Shown here: positions 48,487 through 57,300 of the stretch, one piece after another
Layout: each line of letters begins with the position of its first letter
How positions within the stretch are numbered: the stretch's first letter is position 1
Source of the DNA: Microcoleus sp. FACHB-61
Lineage (GTDB): Bacteria > Cyanobacteriota > Cyanobacteriia > Cyanobacteriales > Microcoleaceae
Assembly (NCBI GenBank): GCA_014695295.1
Contig: JACJNY010000011.1
Span: forward strand, 1-64,000
Reading direction: 5' to 3'
DNA length: 64,000 nucleotides
The notes under the pieces: generated by a model
Told to the model about the DNA's origin: nothing
What the model saw: only the letters and a program-made list of their open reading frames with translations
Database searches by the model: none
Made by a program: the position numbers and the translations under genes

Positions 48487-48785
48487 AACCTATCGATTTT
48501 AGATTTTAGATTTTAGATTTTAGATTATTAGATTTTAGACTGAATTGCCGCGAGCGGGACGATCGCACTGTACTAGGAAAATTATTATTCCCATGCCAGA
48601 GGAAATCTCCCCTCGCAGACTCTCCCTCTGGTTTATACCCGTTCCAAAAAGTAATCCAATTTTTTGAAAGCTCCAAACCCTTATCTCATCTGTCATTTCC
48701 AATACTTTAATCGAAAATCGAAAATCAAAACCTGTCATTTCCAATACTTTAATCGAAAATCGAAAATCGAAAATCGAAAATGGTA
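48487..48785. repeat. STRR arrays and a 37-base direct repeat
   Basis: About six TTTTAGA units run from 48494 to 48541, with one irregular unit (TTATTAGA). A second set with AATCGAA units lies at 48711-48781. There, TGTCATTTCCAATACTTTAA plus CGAAAATC units occur twice, starting at 48690 and 48733. No gene is seen in this 299-base spacer between nadK and the following minus-strand lipoprotein gene. Confidence 0.7.
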
Positions 48786-50435
48786 TTACCCCTCGGTGCG
48801 GCTGGATTTGGGCCGTGGCCAGATAATGCTGGAATCTGTTGCGAGTAGGCGAGAAACTGCGATCGCCCCAAAGCGGTTGAGGTGGCTGGGGTCAAAAAAA
48901 TAGTCGTTGCGGCCAGGCCACCGCTGCGACAAGTCGCGGAAAGCGAAGCCTTTTTGCCGCGAGAGTTGATCCATTCGCTGCCGGAACTGCTGTTCTGCCC
49001 GCAGGCGAGTTCCATCTAAGTAGTCGTCGGTGAGGGGCAAATTGACGAAAATCAGGGGAATTTTGCGAGCTTTGGTAAATGCTACAACTGAATTAAAGGC
49101 TGTTGCTTGTTTGCCTCCGAGGTTGAAGTTTTCGTAGTCGCGATCGTACTGGCCTGAAACGTAAGCGCGTTCTCGATAATAAGTGTTGGGATTGTACCTG
49201 TCCGACATAGCCATGAATCCGTTGGAGTCGATCGAATCTGCCAATTGGTTGAGTTGTCTGATGGCTACTGTTGTCGGCCGCGAGACTGGAATCAATTGTG
49301 CTTTTTGGGTGGCTGCATCCGCTGCGATTAGTTTTAACTCATATCTTGCAGCATTCTCAGCAACGGGCATTTTGTCGGTTCCACTAGATAGGAATTTGAT
49401 TGTGGGGTGGGTGTCAGCAACGGGCAGTTTGCCGGTTCCACTAGACATGAATTTGATTGTGGGGTGGGCATCTTGCCCGCCCCTGAAAGGTCGATCGACA
49501 GATGTAAATGCTTTGCGAAAAGTGTTGTTAGGGCAGGGCTGCGGGAATCTGTAACACTGGGGAATCACATTGGGTTCATCGGACGGCAGTTTGGGGCGAA
49601 CGCCTGCGGCTAAAAGTTTGCTGCCTTCAGAATCGACGATCGAATTAAAAGTGCGATCGTCTCGGCCGCTGTTAAATCCCCGCACACCATCCGCCCAGAC
49701 AATCATTTGAGGCAAATGATCGGGCTTCAAAAGCCGCCGCAGTTGAAAGTCAACTACTTGTGCAGTTGCGCCGTTGACTGAAAAGTTAAATACTTTTAAG
49801 CCCGGGCGGCCCCTTTGGGCCAAAGATTGTTTTAGCTGTTTGGGATCTACGCCCTGCAATGCGCGGGAACTGCCGACAATCAAAACATCTGGGGGCCCGA
49901 CAGTCGCAATGTAGGATAGGTAAAGTTTTAGTTGTTCGTTGAGCAAATCGCTGCTGAAGCTGACTGTACTGGCTTGCGATCCGTTTGCGCCCGCTTGCTG
50001 TTGGGAATAAACGAGGTTTCTCATGTACTCCACCACTTTTTTCTCCGCAAAAGCCCGTCTGGGACTGCCTGGGGGAACGGCTTGCATCCAGGCGACGGCC
50101 TGCACCCAGAGGCCGGCTACTTCGTCCCAGTCTTGTTTTGAATTGGCTGATTGAGCCAAATTAGAAGCTTGGGTGGCAAAGTTAACTGACTCCGTAAAGG
50201 CATCGTTTTGGGGGCATGAGGCAACGCTGACGGATTTTTTGGATTTTTTGGGGTTTCGAGCTAACAGAGATGTTGGGGACTGCGCTAGGACTGCGGATTC
50301 GATCGAACCCGATGGCGCTGCGGTGTTGGGTGGCTTCGTTGACGAACATCCCAAAGTTACGGCTAATACAGCGGCTGCGGCGCAGGTACGTTTGAGGATG
50401 CTGGTGCTGATGCTAGCAATGTAGCGGCGAATCAT
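48786..50435 (-). CDS. SGNH-like (DUF1574-type) lipoprotein
   Basis: A 549-residue exported protein. The N-terminus ends in a lipobox-like VTLGCSS (Cys about residue 30). A low-complexity linker follows, then an SGNH-like domain: VLIVGSSRALQGVDP (Ser), VFNFSVNGATAQVVD, IVWADGVRGFNSG, and near the end FDPSHLNRFGAIAVS (Asp/His). This fits DUF1574-like SGNH proteins of cyanobacteria. Around residues 318-357 the sequence contains two 19-residue copies (HPTIKF, then SGTGKLPVAD or SGTDKMPVAE) that derive from a dispersed DNA repeat (see the repeat entry). The catalytic core flanks the insertion. Start 50435 has no clear Shine-Dalgarno. Confidence 0.75.
   Translation of the reverse strand: MIRRYIASISTSILKRTCAAAAVLAVTLGCSSTKPPNTAAPSGSIESAVLAQSPTSLLARNPKKSKKSVSVASCPQNDAFTESVNFATQASNLAQSANSKQDWDEVAGLWVQAVAWMQAVPPGSPRRAFAEKKVVEYMRNLVYSQQQAGANGSQASTVSFSSDLLNEQLKLYLSYIATVGPPDVLIVGSSRALQGVDPKQLKQSLAQRGRPGLKVFNFSVNGATAQVVDFQLRRLLKPDHLPQMIVWADGVRGFNSGRDDRTFNSIVDSEGSKLLAAGVRPKLPSDEPNVIPQCYRFPQPCPNNTFRKAFTSVDRPFRGGQDAHPTIKFMSSGTGKLPVADTHPTIKFLSSGTDKMPVAENAARYELKLIAADAATQKAQLIPVSRPTTVAIRQLNQLADSIDSNGFMAMSDRYNPNTYYRERAYVSGQYDRDYENFNLGGKQATAFNSVVAFTKARKIPLIFVNLPLTDDYLDGTRLRAEQQFRQRMDQLSRQKGFAFRDLSQRWPGRNDYFFDPSHLNRFGAIAVSRLLATDSSIIWPRPKSSRTEG
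49366..49483. repeat. Dispersed repeat inserted in frame in a coding region
   Basis: Two 57-bp copies (each with GAATTTGATTGTGGGGTGGG) end at TTGTGGGGTGGGCATCTTGC plus CCGCCCC (49457-49483). Those 27 bases are the exact reverse complement of 13875-13901 downstream of rnz. The insert keeps the reading frame of the SGNH-like lipoprotein. Confidence 0.85.
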
Positions 50436-50520
50436 AAAGCTTTCAGCGATCGCGAAACATTACTAGATATTACCGCAAGCCGCCATTCGTCTGCAGCCGC
50501 GATGGTGACGTTTTGAGTAT

Positions 50521-53500
50521 TTATATATGGGATTCGATGACTGCTTCGGCTTGCAGGGCGATCGACCTCAATTTATCCAATGTATCCTGGTTCGCACTCT
50601 GCCACAACCCCCGCTGACGAGCTTCTAGCAATCTTTCCGCCATATCTCGCAGTGCCCAAGGATTGTTTTCTTGAATAAATGCTTGCACTTTCTCATCAAA
50701 AATGTAAGCCTCTGCGATTCCTTCATACATAAAATCCTCTACACAATTTGCCGTAGCATCGTAAGCAAACAAAAAATCAACAGTTGCTGCAATTTCAAAC
50801 GCACCTTTATAACCGTGTCGCATCGCACCTTCTATCCATTTGGGATTCACAGCCCTGCTGCGATAAACCCGCGCAATTTCTTCTCGCAGTTGCCGCACTT
50901 TCGGCTTCTCGGGAATCGAGTTATCTCCGAAATAGGTTTCAGGATTTTTGCCTTGCAAATTGCGAATTGCGGCCGTCATTCCGCCTTGGAATTGATAATA
51001 ATCGTCGGAGTCGAGGATGTCGTGTTCGCGGTTGTCTTGGTTTTGCAGAACTATTTGCATTTGGCCGAGGCGTTTTTCAAATGCTTCGGGTGCAGAACAT
51101 CCCCATTCACTCTGTTTAACCCCCGCTACATCTCCCGGCAAATTTGAGGAACTAGAGGAGGTATAGGCGTAACTGCTCCAATTAATGTAAGCTTTTGCTA
51201 AATCGCTATCGTCTGTCCAGTTTTGAGCTTCAATTATGCCTTGAAGTCCTGCGCCGTAAGCACCCGGTTTTGAGCCAAACACTCGAAATTGCGATCGCCC
51301 TTGCGCCTCTTCCTGACTCAAACCTGTAGATTCCCAATACAGAATCTCTGCTTGAACTTGTGCGGCTAAAGGGTTGTTTTCTGGCGATTCGTCTAAATCT
51401 GCCACAGCTTTTACCGCACTGTCAAACAAATCAATTAAATTAAAAAAAGCATCGCGGAAAAAGCCAGAAATTCGCAAAGTAACATCAACGCGCGGTCGCC
51501 CCAAAACAGAAACTGGCAAGATTTCAAAATCTACAACCCGGCGCGAAGGGCCATCCCAAACTGGTTGAACTCCTATCAGCGCCAAGGCTTCGGCGATGTC
51601 GTCTCCCCCCGTCCGCATGGTGGATGTTCCCCACACTGACAAACCCAAAGTTTTCGGATATTCGCCGTTTTCTTGGGTGTATCTTTCGATTAAAGTTTCA
51701 GCCGCAACTCTGCCAACTCTCCAGGCGGTTTCTGTGGGAATGGCGCGGATATCTACTGAGTAAAAATTGCGACCGGTGGGCAATACATCTGGTCTGCCGC
51801 GAGTGGGCGCGCCGGATGCGCCGCTTGGTATGTGCCGCCCATCTAGTCCGCGCAAAAGGTTGGTAATTTCTTGGTTTGTTTGGAGGAGTGAAGGTAAAAG
51901 ATAGTTATTTATCCACTCTAATTCTTGTTGGGTTGCTTCTCCTGCTTGTGGATTTGTAACCGCAGATGAACGCGGAGTAACGCGGATGTTTTCGATTAAG
52001 TTATCTACTAATTCAGCGGATTTTTCTTCGAGTTCGGCTGTTAAATCGCCTGCTGTGCGGTGCTGAATTATCGACGTTGGATCGCAGGTTAAGGGGTCGA
52101 AATCGTAGCCTGAGTCTTCTGCTAGGGCGCGGGTTAAGCCCGATCGCCCGTTGGTGGGATGGCGGGCGATCGCAATTATCAAATCTCTCAACTGTCTACC
52201 TTCGGGACACTGCCCGAAAATGTGCAATCCGTCACGGATTTGGGATTCTTTAAGTTCGCAAAGATAGCCATCTGTGCGGGTGATAAATTCTGTAAATTCC
52301 GATTTATTTAGTTGTATTCCTAAGTCTTTATCTAAGTTTTCTTTGTTGGTGAGGGCGAGAATGCGATCGCGAATCATCGGTAATCTAGACGGATCTAAAC
52401 TTTGGGCTTCGCAATATTCGTCGATTAAGGTTTCCAACTGCTGCAAAGGCCCGTAGAGTTCGGCGCGAGTCATCGGCGGTGTCAGGTGGTCGATAATCAC
52501 AGCTTGCGATCGTCTTTTTGCTTGGGAACCTTCCCCCGGATCGTTGACAATGAAGGGATAAAAATTTGGCATTGCGCCTAATGCTACTTCTGGATAACAT
52601 TTGTTAGACAATGCTATACTTTTACCGGGAAGCCATTCTAAATTTCCGTGTTTCCCGGCATGAATTATAGCGTCAATTCCCAACTTTTCTCGTAACCAAT
52701 AATAGTAAGCTAGATAATTGTGAGTTGGTTCTAAGTCTGGGGCGTGATAATTTAACGCGGGGTCAATTTCATATCCCCGCGATGGTTGAATTCCTACAAA
52801 TACATTACCGAACAGAATTCCCGGAATCGGAAAAGACGTATTGTTACTTATAAAATCTTGTGCATAGCTTCCGGGAAGCCCCCATCTTTTACAAATCCCA
52901 TCTTGCACTTCCTGCGGCAAAGTAGCAAAATATTCTTCATATTCTGCCAAATCCAATGATTGATGAACAGGCCGCAATTCGCGTCCTTCCGGGTCATTTG
53001 TCACGCCCGAAGTCAGGAGTTCAATTAACTCGTTGCCGCTAGCGGGGATGTTTTCAATTTGATAGCCAGCTTGCTGCATAGCTTTGAGGATTTCAACACA
53101 GCTAGCGGGCGTATCTAAGCCGACGCCGTTGGCTAAGCGGGCGTTGCGAGTGGGGTAATTTGCGAGAATTATGGCGATGCGTCTGGTGGCGGTTGGGGTT
53201 TGTTTCATCTTCACCCAATTCGCGGTTAAATCTGCTACAAATTGAATGCGATCGCCCGCTGCTACATAGCCTACTACATCTGTTTCTAATTCGCTGTTCC
53301 AAGTCTGTACGGCTTTAAAAGAAACAGCCCTAGTAATAATTTTTCCGTCTACTTCTGGCAATGCTACATTCATCGCCACATCGCGGGGCGAAAGTCCCTG
53401 AAGTTCGGTTTCCCACTGTTCCAAACCGCCACCGCTGAAGATTGCTTGCAATACTGGAACGTCTAAAGATTTTAAGCTGTTTTGTTCCGGTTCTTGACTG

Positions 53501-54336
53501 CTGAAACCCGAGACTGCAAAACTTGTGGTATTGAGCAATAATTGAATTGGTTCGGATTGTTTAGGTTGAAAATACTCCAGCAATTCTATTTGCAAATCTG
53601 GTTCCCGCAAAGAAGAAACAAAGACGGGAACAGGCACTAAGTTTCGTTCTGCTAGAGCTTGACACAGTGCATCAATTGGTGCTAAGTTTCCTGATAAGTA
53701 ATGAGCACGATAAAATAAAATTCCGACTTTAGATTTAGAAGTAATGTCCCCGTGTCCGCAAGTTGGAGACGATTCAATTTGCTTTTGCCAATCATAAATT
53801 CCGACGCGGGAAACTGTTTGAGGTAGGGGCGGGTTGTAAGCAGTTTTTAGGCAAGTATCGGCGGCAAATTTGAGTGCGTTAACAAAGTTTTGGACTCCGC
53901 CTTCTGTGAAGTAGCGCCACAGTTTATTGACTGCTGACAGCGATACATTGGAATGGCTAATTAAATCAGGATCGGGACTGTCTTCTCCCGGCATTACAAT
54001 CAGTGATGCGTTAGTTTTCTGCACAGTTTCCCGCAGAATCTCTAAGCCGTAAGACCAATAAGAACGCCCTCCTAAAAGTCTTAAGATTATCACTTCTGCG
54101 CGTTCTAAAACTTCCTCAGCATAATTATCAATTGTTAATTGTTGCTGCAACTGAAGCAGGTTTACTGCGCGTACTTTGGGAAAATTTGCCGGCATTTTGG
54201 ATGCGGCCGCCGCGAGAGTTTGAATGTCGGTATCAGCAGCACTAATAAATACTATTGGTGCTGGGGTTTGCTGAATAAAAATTACTCCTTCTGATTGAGG
54301 GTTCCAACCTCCGGGTGTGGCGGCTATTTTGTGCAT
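50521..54336 (-). CDS. cobN: Cobaltochelatase subunit CobN
   Basis: A 1271-residue large chelatase subunit that inserts Co2+ into hydrogenobyrinic acid a,c-diamide for vitamin B12. The N-terminal HKIAATPGGWNPQSEGVIF, then ISAADTDIQTLAAAASKMP, SNVSLSAVNKLWRYFTEGG, and HAGKHGNLEWLPGKSIALS (metal-ligating His region) are CobN/ChlH-superfamily motifs. The ATPGGW start and the total length near 1270 point to CobN; ChlH is nearer 1330 and lacks that start. It is a single gene on the minus strand. I looked for a B12 riboswitch upstream and saw none. Confidence 0.85.
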   Translation of the reverse strand: MHKIAATPGGWNPQSEGVIFIQQTPAPIVFISAADTDIQTLAAAASKMPANFPKVRAVNLLQLQQQLTIDNYAEEVLERAEVIILRLLGGRSYWSYGLEILRETVQKTNASLIVMPGEDSPDPDLISHSNVSLSAVNKLWRYFTEGGVQNFVNALKFAADTCLKTAYNPPLPQTVSRVGIYDWQKQIESSPTCGHGDITSKSKVGILFYRAHYLSGNLAPIDALCQALAERNLVPVPVFVSSLREPDLQIELLEYFQPKQSEPIQLLLNTTSFAVSGFSSQEPEQNSLKSLDVPVLQAIFSGGGLEQWETELQGLSPRDVAMNVALPEVDGKIITRAVSFKAVQTWNSELETDVVGYVAAGDRIQFVADLTANWVKMKQTPTATRRIAIILANYPTRNARLANGVGLDTPASCVEILKAMQQAGYQIENIPASGNELIELLTSGVTNDPEGRELRPVHQSLDLAEYEEYFATLPQEVQDGICKRWGLPGSYAQDFISNNTSFPIPGILFGNVFVGIQPSRGYEIDPALNYHAPDLEPTHNYLAYYYWLREKLGIDAIIHAGKHGNLEWLPGKSIALSNKCYPEVALGAMPNFYPFIVNDPGEGSQAKRRSQAVIIDHLTPPMTRAELYGPLQQLETLIDEYCEAQSLDPSRLPMIRDRILALTNKENLDKDLGIQLNKSEFTEFITRTDGYLCELKESQIRDGLHIFGQCPEGRQLRDLIIAIARHPTNGRSGLTRALAEDSGYDFDPLTCDPTSIIQHRTAGDLTAELEEKSAELVDNLIENIRVTPRSSAVTNPQAGEATQQELEWINNYLLPSLLQTNQEITNLLRGLDGRHIPSGASGAPTRGRPDVLPTGRNFYSVDIRAIPTETAWRVGRVAAETLIERYTQENGEYPKTLGLSVWGTSTMRTGGDDIAEALALIGVQPVWDGPSRRVVDFEILPVSVLGRPRVDVTLRISGFFRDAFFNLIDLFDSAVKAVADLDESPENNPLAAQVQAEILYWESTGLSQEEAQGRSQFRVFGSKPGAYGAGLQGIIEAQNWTDDSDLAKAYINWSSYAYTSSSSSNLPGDVAGVKQSEWGCSAPEAFEKRLGQMQIVLQNQDNREHDILDSDDYYQFQGGMTAAIRNLQGKNPETYFGDNSIPEKPKVRQLREEIARVYRSRAVNPKWIEGAMRHGYKGAFEIAATVDFLFAYDATANCVEDFMYEGIAEAYIFDEKVQAFIQENNPWALRDMAERLLEARQRGLWQSANQDTLDKLRSIALQAEAVIESHI

Positions 54337-54414
54337 TAATTTTTCCTCTATATATAAGAAGTCGGAATTAAAAGAAGTCTCAGAGGCACAGCCTCTCGCT
54401 TAATTATGCCACGA

Positions 54415-54481
54415 AAAAAGTGTTTGCAGCCTCGGAATGCAAGTCCTCGGATTTTGGAGAGGGCTGGCATTCCGAGGCTGC
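54415..54481 (-). terminator. Terminator of the EamA operon, before cobN
   Basis: GCAGCCTCGGAATGC (54426-54440) and GCATTCCGAGGCTGC (54467-54481) are a perfect 15-bp stem. On the minus strand it follows the EamA stop by 28 bases, with a T-rich stretch (the complement of GAAAAAAG) just beyond. It lies 90 bases upstream of cobN. Confidence 0.65.
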
Positions 54482-54509
54482 TAAAAAAATTACATAAAAC
54501 ATTATAAAT

Positions 54510-55370
54510 TTATAATGTTATAAATAAAACTCCTCCCATCATGATAGCAGCCCCTAAAAATCTTTCTTGAATATCTTTTTCCTTGAAAATGAAATAGCCG
54601 AACAGTACACTCATTAATACGCTGGTACGCTTAAGTGCTATTACTTGCACGACTAAAGTCATTGTCAAAGCTTGCATCTGAAAAATGACTCCTAAAGCAT
54701 TGAAAAAGCCCATTGCCATTAGCATCGGTAAGTATTGGATAATTTGGCGCTTGGGGTTAAATGTTTTGTGCAGTAAAACTGGCAGCAATAGGACACTCAT
54801 AGTCGTCAATAAAGCGAACACCCAAAAAATCGGGGAAGAGTTTTGCACGCCGATTTTGTCAAAATTTGTGGTAATACTCCAGAGAAAAGCTACGAGTAAC
54901 ATCAATTTAGACCCTGGTTGGTGCAGAAGTGCTTTGAAGGGGGCTAAGTAGCCTTGAGATTTTTCTTTGATGTTTAATAGATAAGATCCCATGACTATGA
55001 GAAAAACTCCAATACCATCAAAAAAGTTGGGATATTCGCCGACAATTAACGGTGAAGTCAGCAGCATGAATAAGGGCGTCAAAGCTACCAGTGGCACGGT
55101 GAGGGATAAATCCGACAGTTTGATAGCTTTAATGTAGAGGAGAGCAATGACTGCGTTCATGCTGCCTCCGATTAACAAAGCTATCCAAAATTGCTGGTTT
55201 AATGGAGGTATTTCTATGATAAATAGCAACGGAGTTAAAAAGGCTGCTGTAAAAAATGTTAGCGACCAAGTTACGACATATTCGTCGTTGGCTTTCAGGT
55301 TGTGCTTGCTAACAACATCTTTTACTGCTTCAAAAAAAGCGCTCAAAATTGCCAAAATTAACCACATCAT
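54510..55370 (-). CDS. EamA/DMT-family transporter
   Basis: A 286-residue protein with about ten hydrophobic helices in two EamA halves. The first half ends with AVIALLYIKAIKLSDLSLTVP and the second with the matching VVQVIALKRTSVLMSVLFGY, the duplicated motif of drug/metabolite transporters. It probably exports a small metabolite or amino acid. It starts 4 bases inside the end of the LivF-like gene (ATGATG overlapping TGA), so the two are translationally coupled. The substrate cannot be told. Confidence 0.85.
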   Translation of the reverse strand: MMWLILAILSAFFEAVKDVVSKHNLKANDEYVVTWSLTFFTAAFLTPLLFIIEIPPLNQQFWIALLIGGSMNAVIALLYIKAIKLSDLSLTVPLVALTPLFMLLTSPLIVGEYPNFFDGIGVFLIVMGSYLLNIKEKSQGYLAPFKALLHQPGSKLMLLVAFLWSITTNFDKIGVQNSSPIFWVFALLTTMSVLLLPVLLHKTFNPKRQIIQYLPMLMAMGFFNALGVIFQMQALTMTLVVQVIALKRTSVLMSVLFGYFIFKEKDIQERFLGAAIMMGGVLFITL

Positions 55371-56104
55371 CCTAAATATGCGCTCCTGACTCGCTCGTCG
55401 TTTAGCAAATCTGCTCCAATACCTGTGAGAGTAATGTTACCAGCTTCTAGCACGTAACCCCGATCGGCAATTTGCAGTGCTAAACTGGCGTTTTGTTCCA
55501 CTAAAAGGATGGTAACGCCCGTGGAGCGCAAGTTTTGAATGATTGCAAAAATTTCTTTGACGATCGCGGGTGCTAAGCCTAAACTGGGTTCGTCTAATAA
55601 TAGCAGCTTCGGGCGACTCATCAGAGCACGGGCGATCGCCAGCATTTGCTGTTCCCCGCCGCTGAGGGTTCCTGCTAGCTGGCGGCGTCTTTCTGCTAAG
55701 CGCGGAAATATCTCAAATTGGCGCTCTAAATCGGCTTTTACGGCTGCCGAGTCCGATCGAATATAGGCCCCCAATTCCAAGTTAGTTAACACCGTTTGCT
55801 GCGCCAAAACCCGCCTCCCTTCTGGACTGTGGGCGATTCCCAATTTCACAACTTCGTGAGCTTGGCGGCGGCTAATATCGCGCCCGCTATAAATAATTTG
55901 TCCTTGTCGCAAATTAACTATTTTAGAAATAGCTCTCAAGGTGGTACTTTTGCCCGCGCCGTTGGCACCGATGAGACTGACAACCTCGCCCGCATTAATC
56001 GTGAGATTAATATTTTGTATGGCTTGAATGCCACCATAATTTACAGAAAGATTCTTGAGTTCTAAGAGGATGTTTTGGGTGGTTTTGGGTGGGCTGTCGT
56101 GCAT
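55367..56104 (-). CDS. livF: Branched-chain amino-acid-type ABC transporter ATPase (LivF-like)
   Basis: A protein of about 245 residues; Walker A is GANGAGKST, the signature is LSGGEQQMLAIARAL, Walker B is LLLLDEPSLGLAP, and the H-loop position reads LLVEQNA, which is typical of LivF. The ATG at 56104 is preferred over a TTG at 56131 nine codons upstream. The two ABC permeases and the binding protein are missing from the window. It runs directly into the EamA gene and lies 171 bases after the LivG-like gene, with three hairpins between. Confidence 0.85.
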   Translation of the reverse strand: MHDSPPKTTQNILLELKNLSVNYGGIQAIQNINLTINAGEVVSLIGANGAGKSTTLRAISKIVNLRQGQIIYSGRDISRRQAHEVVKLGIAHSPEGRRVLAQQTVLTNLELGAYIRSDSAAVKADLERQFEIFPRLAERRRQLAGTLSGGEQQMLAIARALMSRPKLLLLDEPSLGLAPAIVKEIFAIIQNLRSTGVTILLVEQNASLALQIADRGYVLEAGNITLTGIGADLLNDERVRSAYLG

Positions 56105-56155
56105 TTTATGTGACTTGATTGTTGATAACAAAACTGTCTATTTTCCAGCAGTCCG

Positions 56156-56263
56156 CCAGGGGTTGAAACCCCTGGCTCATAGCTGAAGTCCTCTTAATAG
56201 GACTGGAAGATTCATTTAAGGCTAACTATTAATTTTACTCGTTCCCAGCCAGAGCCTGGGAAC
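56156..56263. repeat. Three consecutive short hairpins between livG and livF
   Basis: CCAGGGGTT (56156-56164) pairs with AACCCCTGG (56167-56175). AGTCCT (56187-56192) pairs with AGGACT (56199-56204). GTTCCCAG (56241-56248) pairs with CTGGGAAC (56256-56263). The string of small palindromes looks like a REP/REPIN-type element or an mRNA processing site within the operon. Confidence 0.65.
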
Positions 56264-56275
56264 CTGTTAAAATTT

Positions 56276-57088
56276 CTACATCTCATCTCCCAAATAAGCC
56301 TCAATGACAGCCGGGTCATTCCTCACAATAGCAGGCTCGCCCAAGGCAATAAGCTGACCGAAATGCAATACAGCAATTCGATCGCACAATCCCATAACAA
56401 GTGGTACATGATGCTCGATCAATATTACAGTTAAATTGAATTGTTGGCGCACTTCGCGGATAAATTCGCTTAATTTGTGCTTTTCATTGGGATTCATCCC
56501 CGCAGCAGGTTCATCTAACAGCAATATTTGCGGTTCTAGGGCTAAAGCGCGGGCAATTTCTAAGCGCCTCTGGTCGCCGTAGGGCAAGTTTTTGGCTTGT
56601 TCGCCCGCGCGATCGCCCAATCCGACTAAATCCAACAATTCTAAGGCTTTCCGCTGGGTTTTGCGTTCCATTGCGTTAGAGGCTGGCAAGCCGAAAATCC
56701 CCGCCAGCAGCGATAAAACTGGATTGCCCGATCGACTGTGGATGTGTCGGGCGATCGCCACATTTTCCAAAGCAGAAAGTTCTCCAAACAACCGAATATT
56801 TTGAAATGTTCTGGCCATACCTTTATTAGCAATTTGATAAGGCCGCAATTTAGAAATATTTTCGTTTTGATAAATCAGATTGCCACTAGAAGCAGGTATC
56901 AATCCAGTCATTACATTAAATAGAGTTGTCTTGCCCGCGCCGTTAGGGCCGATCAATCCAAAAATCTCGTGTTTTTGAACTGTGAAAGATACGTCGTTTA
57001 CAGCAATTAAACCGCCAAAGCGGCGAGTTAATCCTTTGGCTGCTAAAACAGGATTGCTGCTTGAGGGGGTAAGGGGTTCGGAAATCAT
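56276..57088 (-). CDS. livG: Branched-chain amino-acid-type ABC transporter ATPase (LivG-like)
   Basis: A protein of about 270 residues; Walker A is GPNGAGKTT, the LivG-type segment is [11 protein letters not shown], the signature is [15 protein letters not shown], Walker B is [12 protein letters not shown], and [12 protein letters not shown] completes it. The C-terminus ends AYLGDEM. This pairs with LivF to energise a hydrophobic amino-acid or urea importer. The permease and binding-protein genes are not adjacent, since the upstream flank is a divergent gene. ATG at 57088 is chosen over the preceding TTG at 57094. Confidence 0.85.
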   Translation of the reverse strand: MISEPLTPSSSNPVLAAKGLTRRFGGLIAVNDVSFTVQKHEIFGLIGPNGAGKTTLFNVMTGLIPASSGNLIYQNENISKLRPYQIANKGMARTFQNIRLFGELSALENVAIARHIHSRSGNPVLSLLAGIFGLPASNAMERKTQRKALELLDLVGLGDRAGEQAKNLPYGDQRRLEIARALALEPQILLLDEPAAGMNPNEKHKLSEFIREVRQQFNLTVILIEHHVPLVMGLCDRIAVLHFGQLIALGEPAIVRNDPAVIEAYLGDEM

Positions 57089-57300
57089 AAACAAATCATA
57101 GAATATAAGATATCTAATTATGCCTTAGACTGCGGAATGTTCTTAAAGTGCCGCTTTTTAAGCAGTATTGAGGGCGATCGATTTCACCACGGACAAGCAC
57201 AAATTTAGATGACGCCGAGTCCTGAAACCAGTTTGATGAGAATGTAAACAGAATTATTCAAATGGCTGAGACGGCTCATCAAATACAAGGATTCTGGCCC

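Noticed and set aside
50521-54336. Magnesium chelatase ChlH instead of CobN
   Set aside because: The ATPGGW N-terminus, the length of 1271 and the absence of nearby chlorophyll genes favour CobN; the two are homologous, so a database check would settle it.
54337-54510. Cobalamin riboswitch upstream of cobN
   Set aside because: No B12-box-like GCCACTG motif or long leader is seen; the only structure is the terminator hairpin at 54426-54481.
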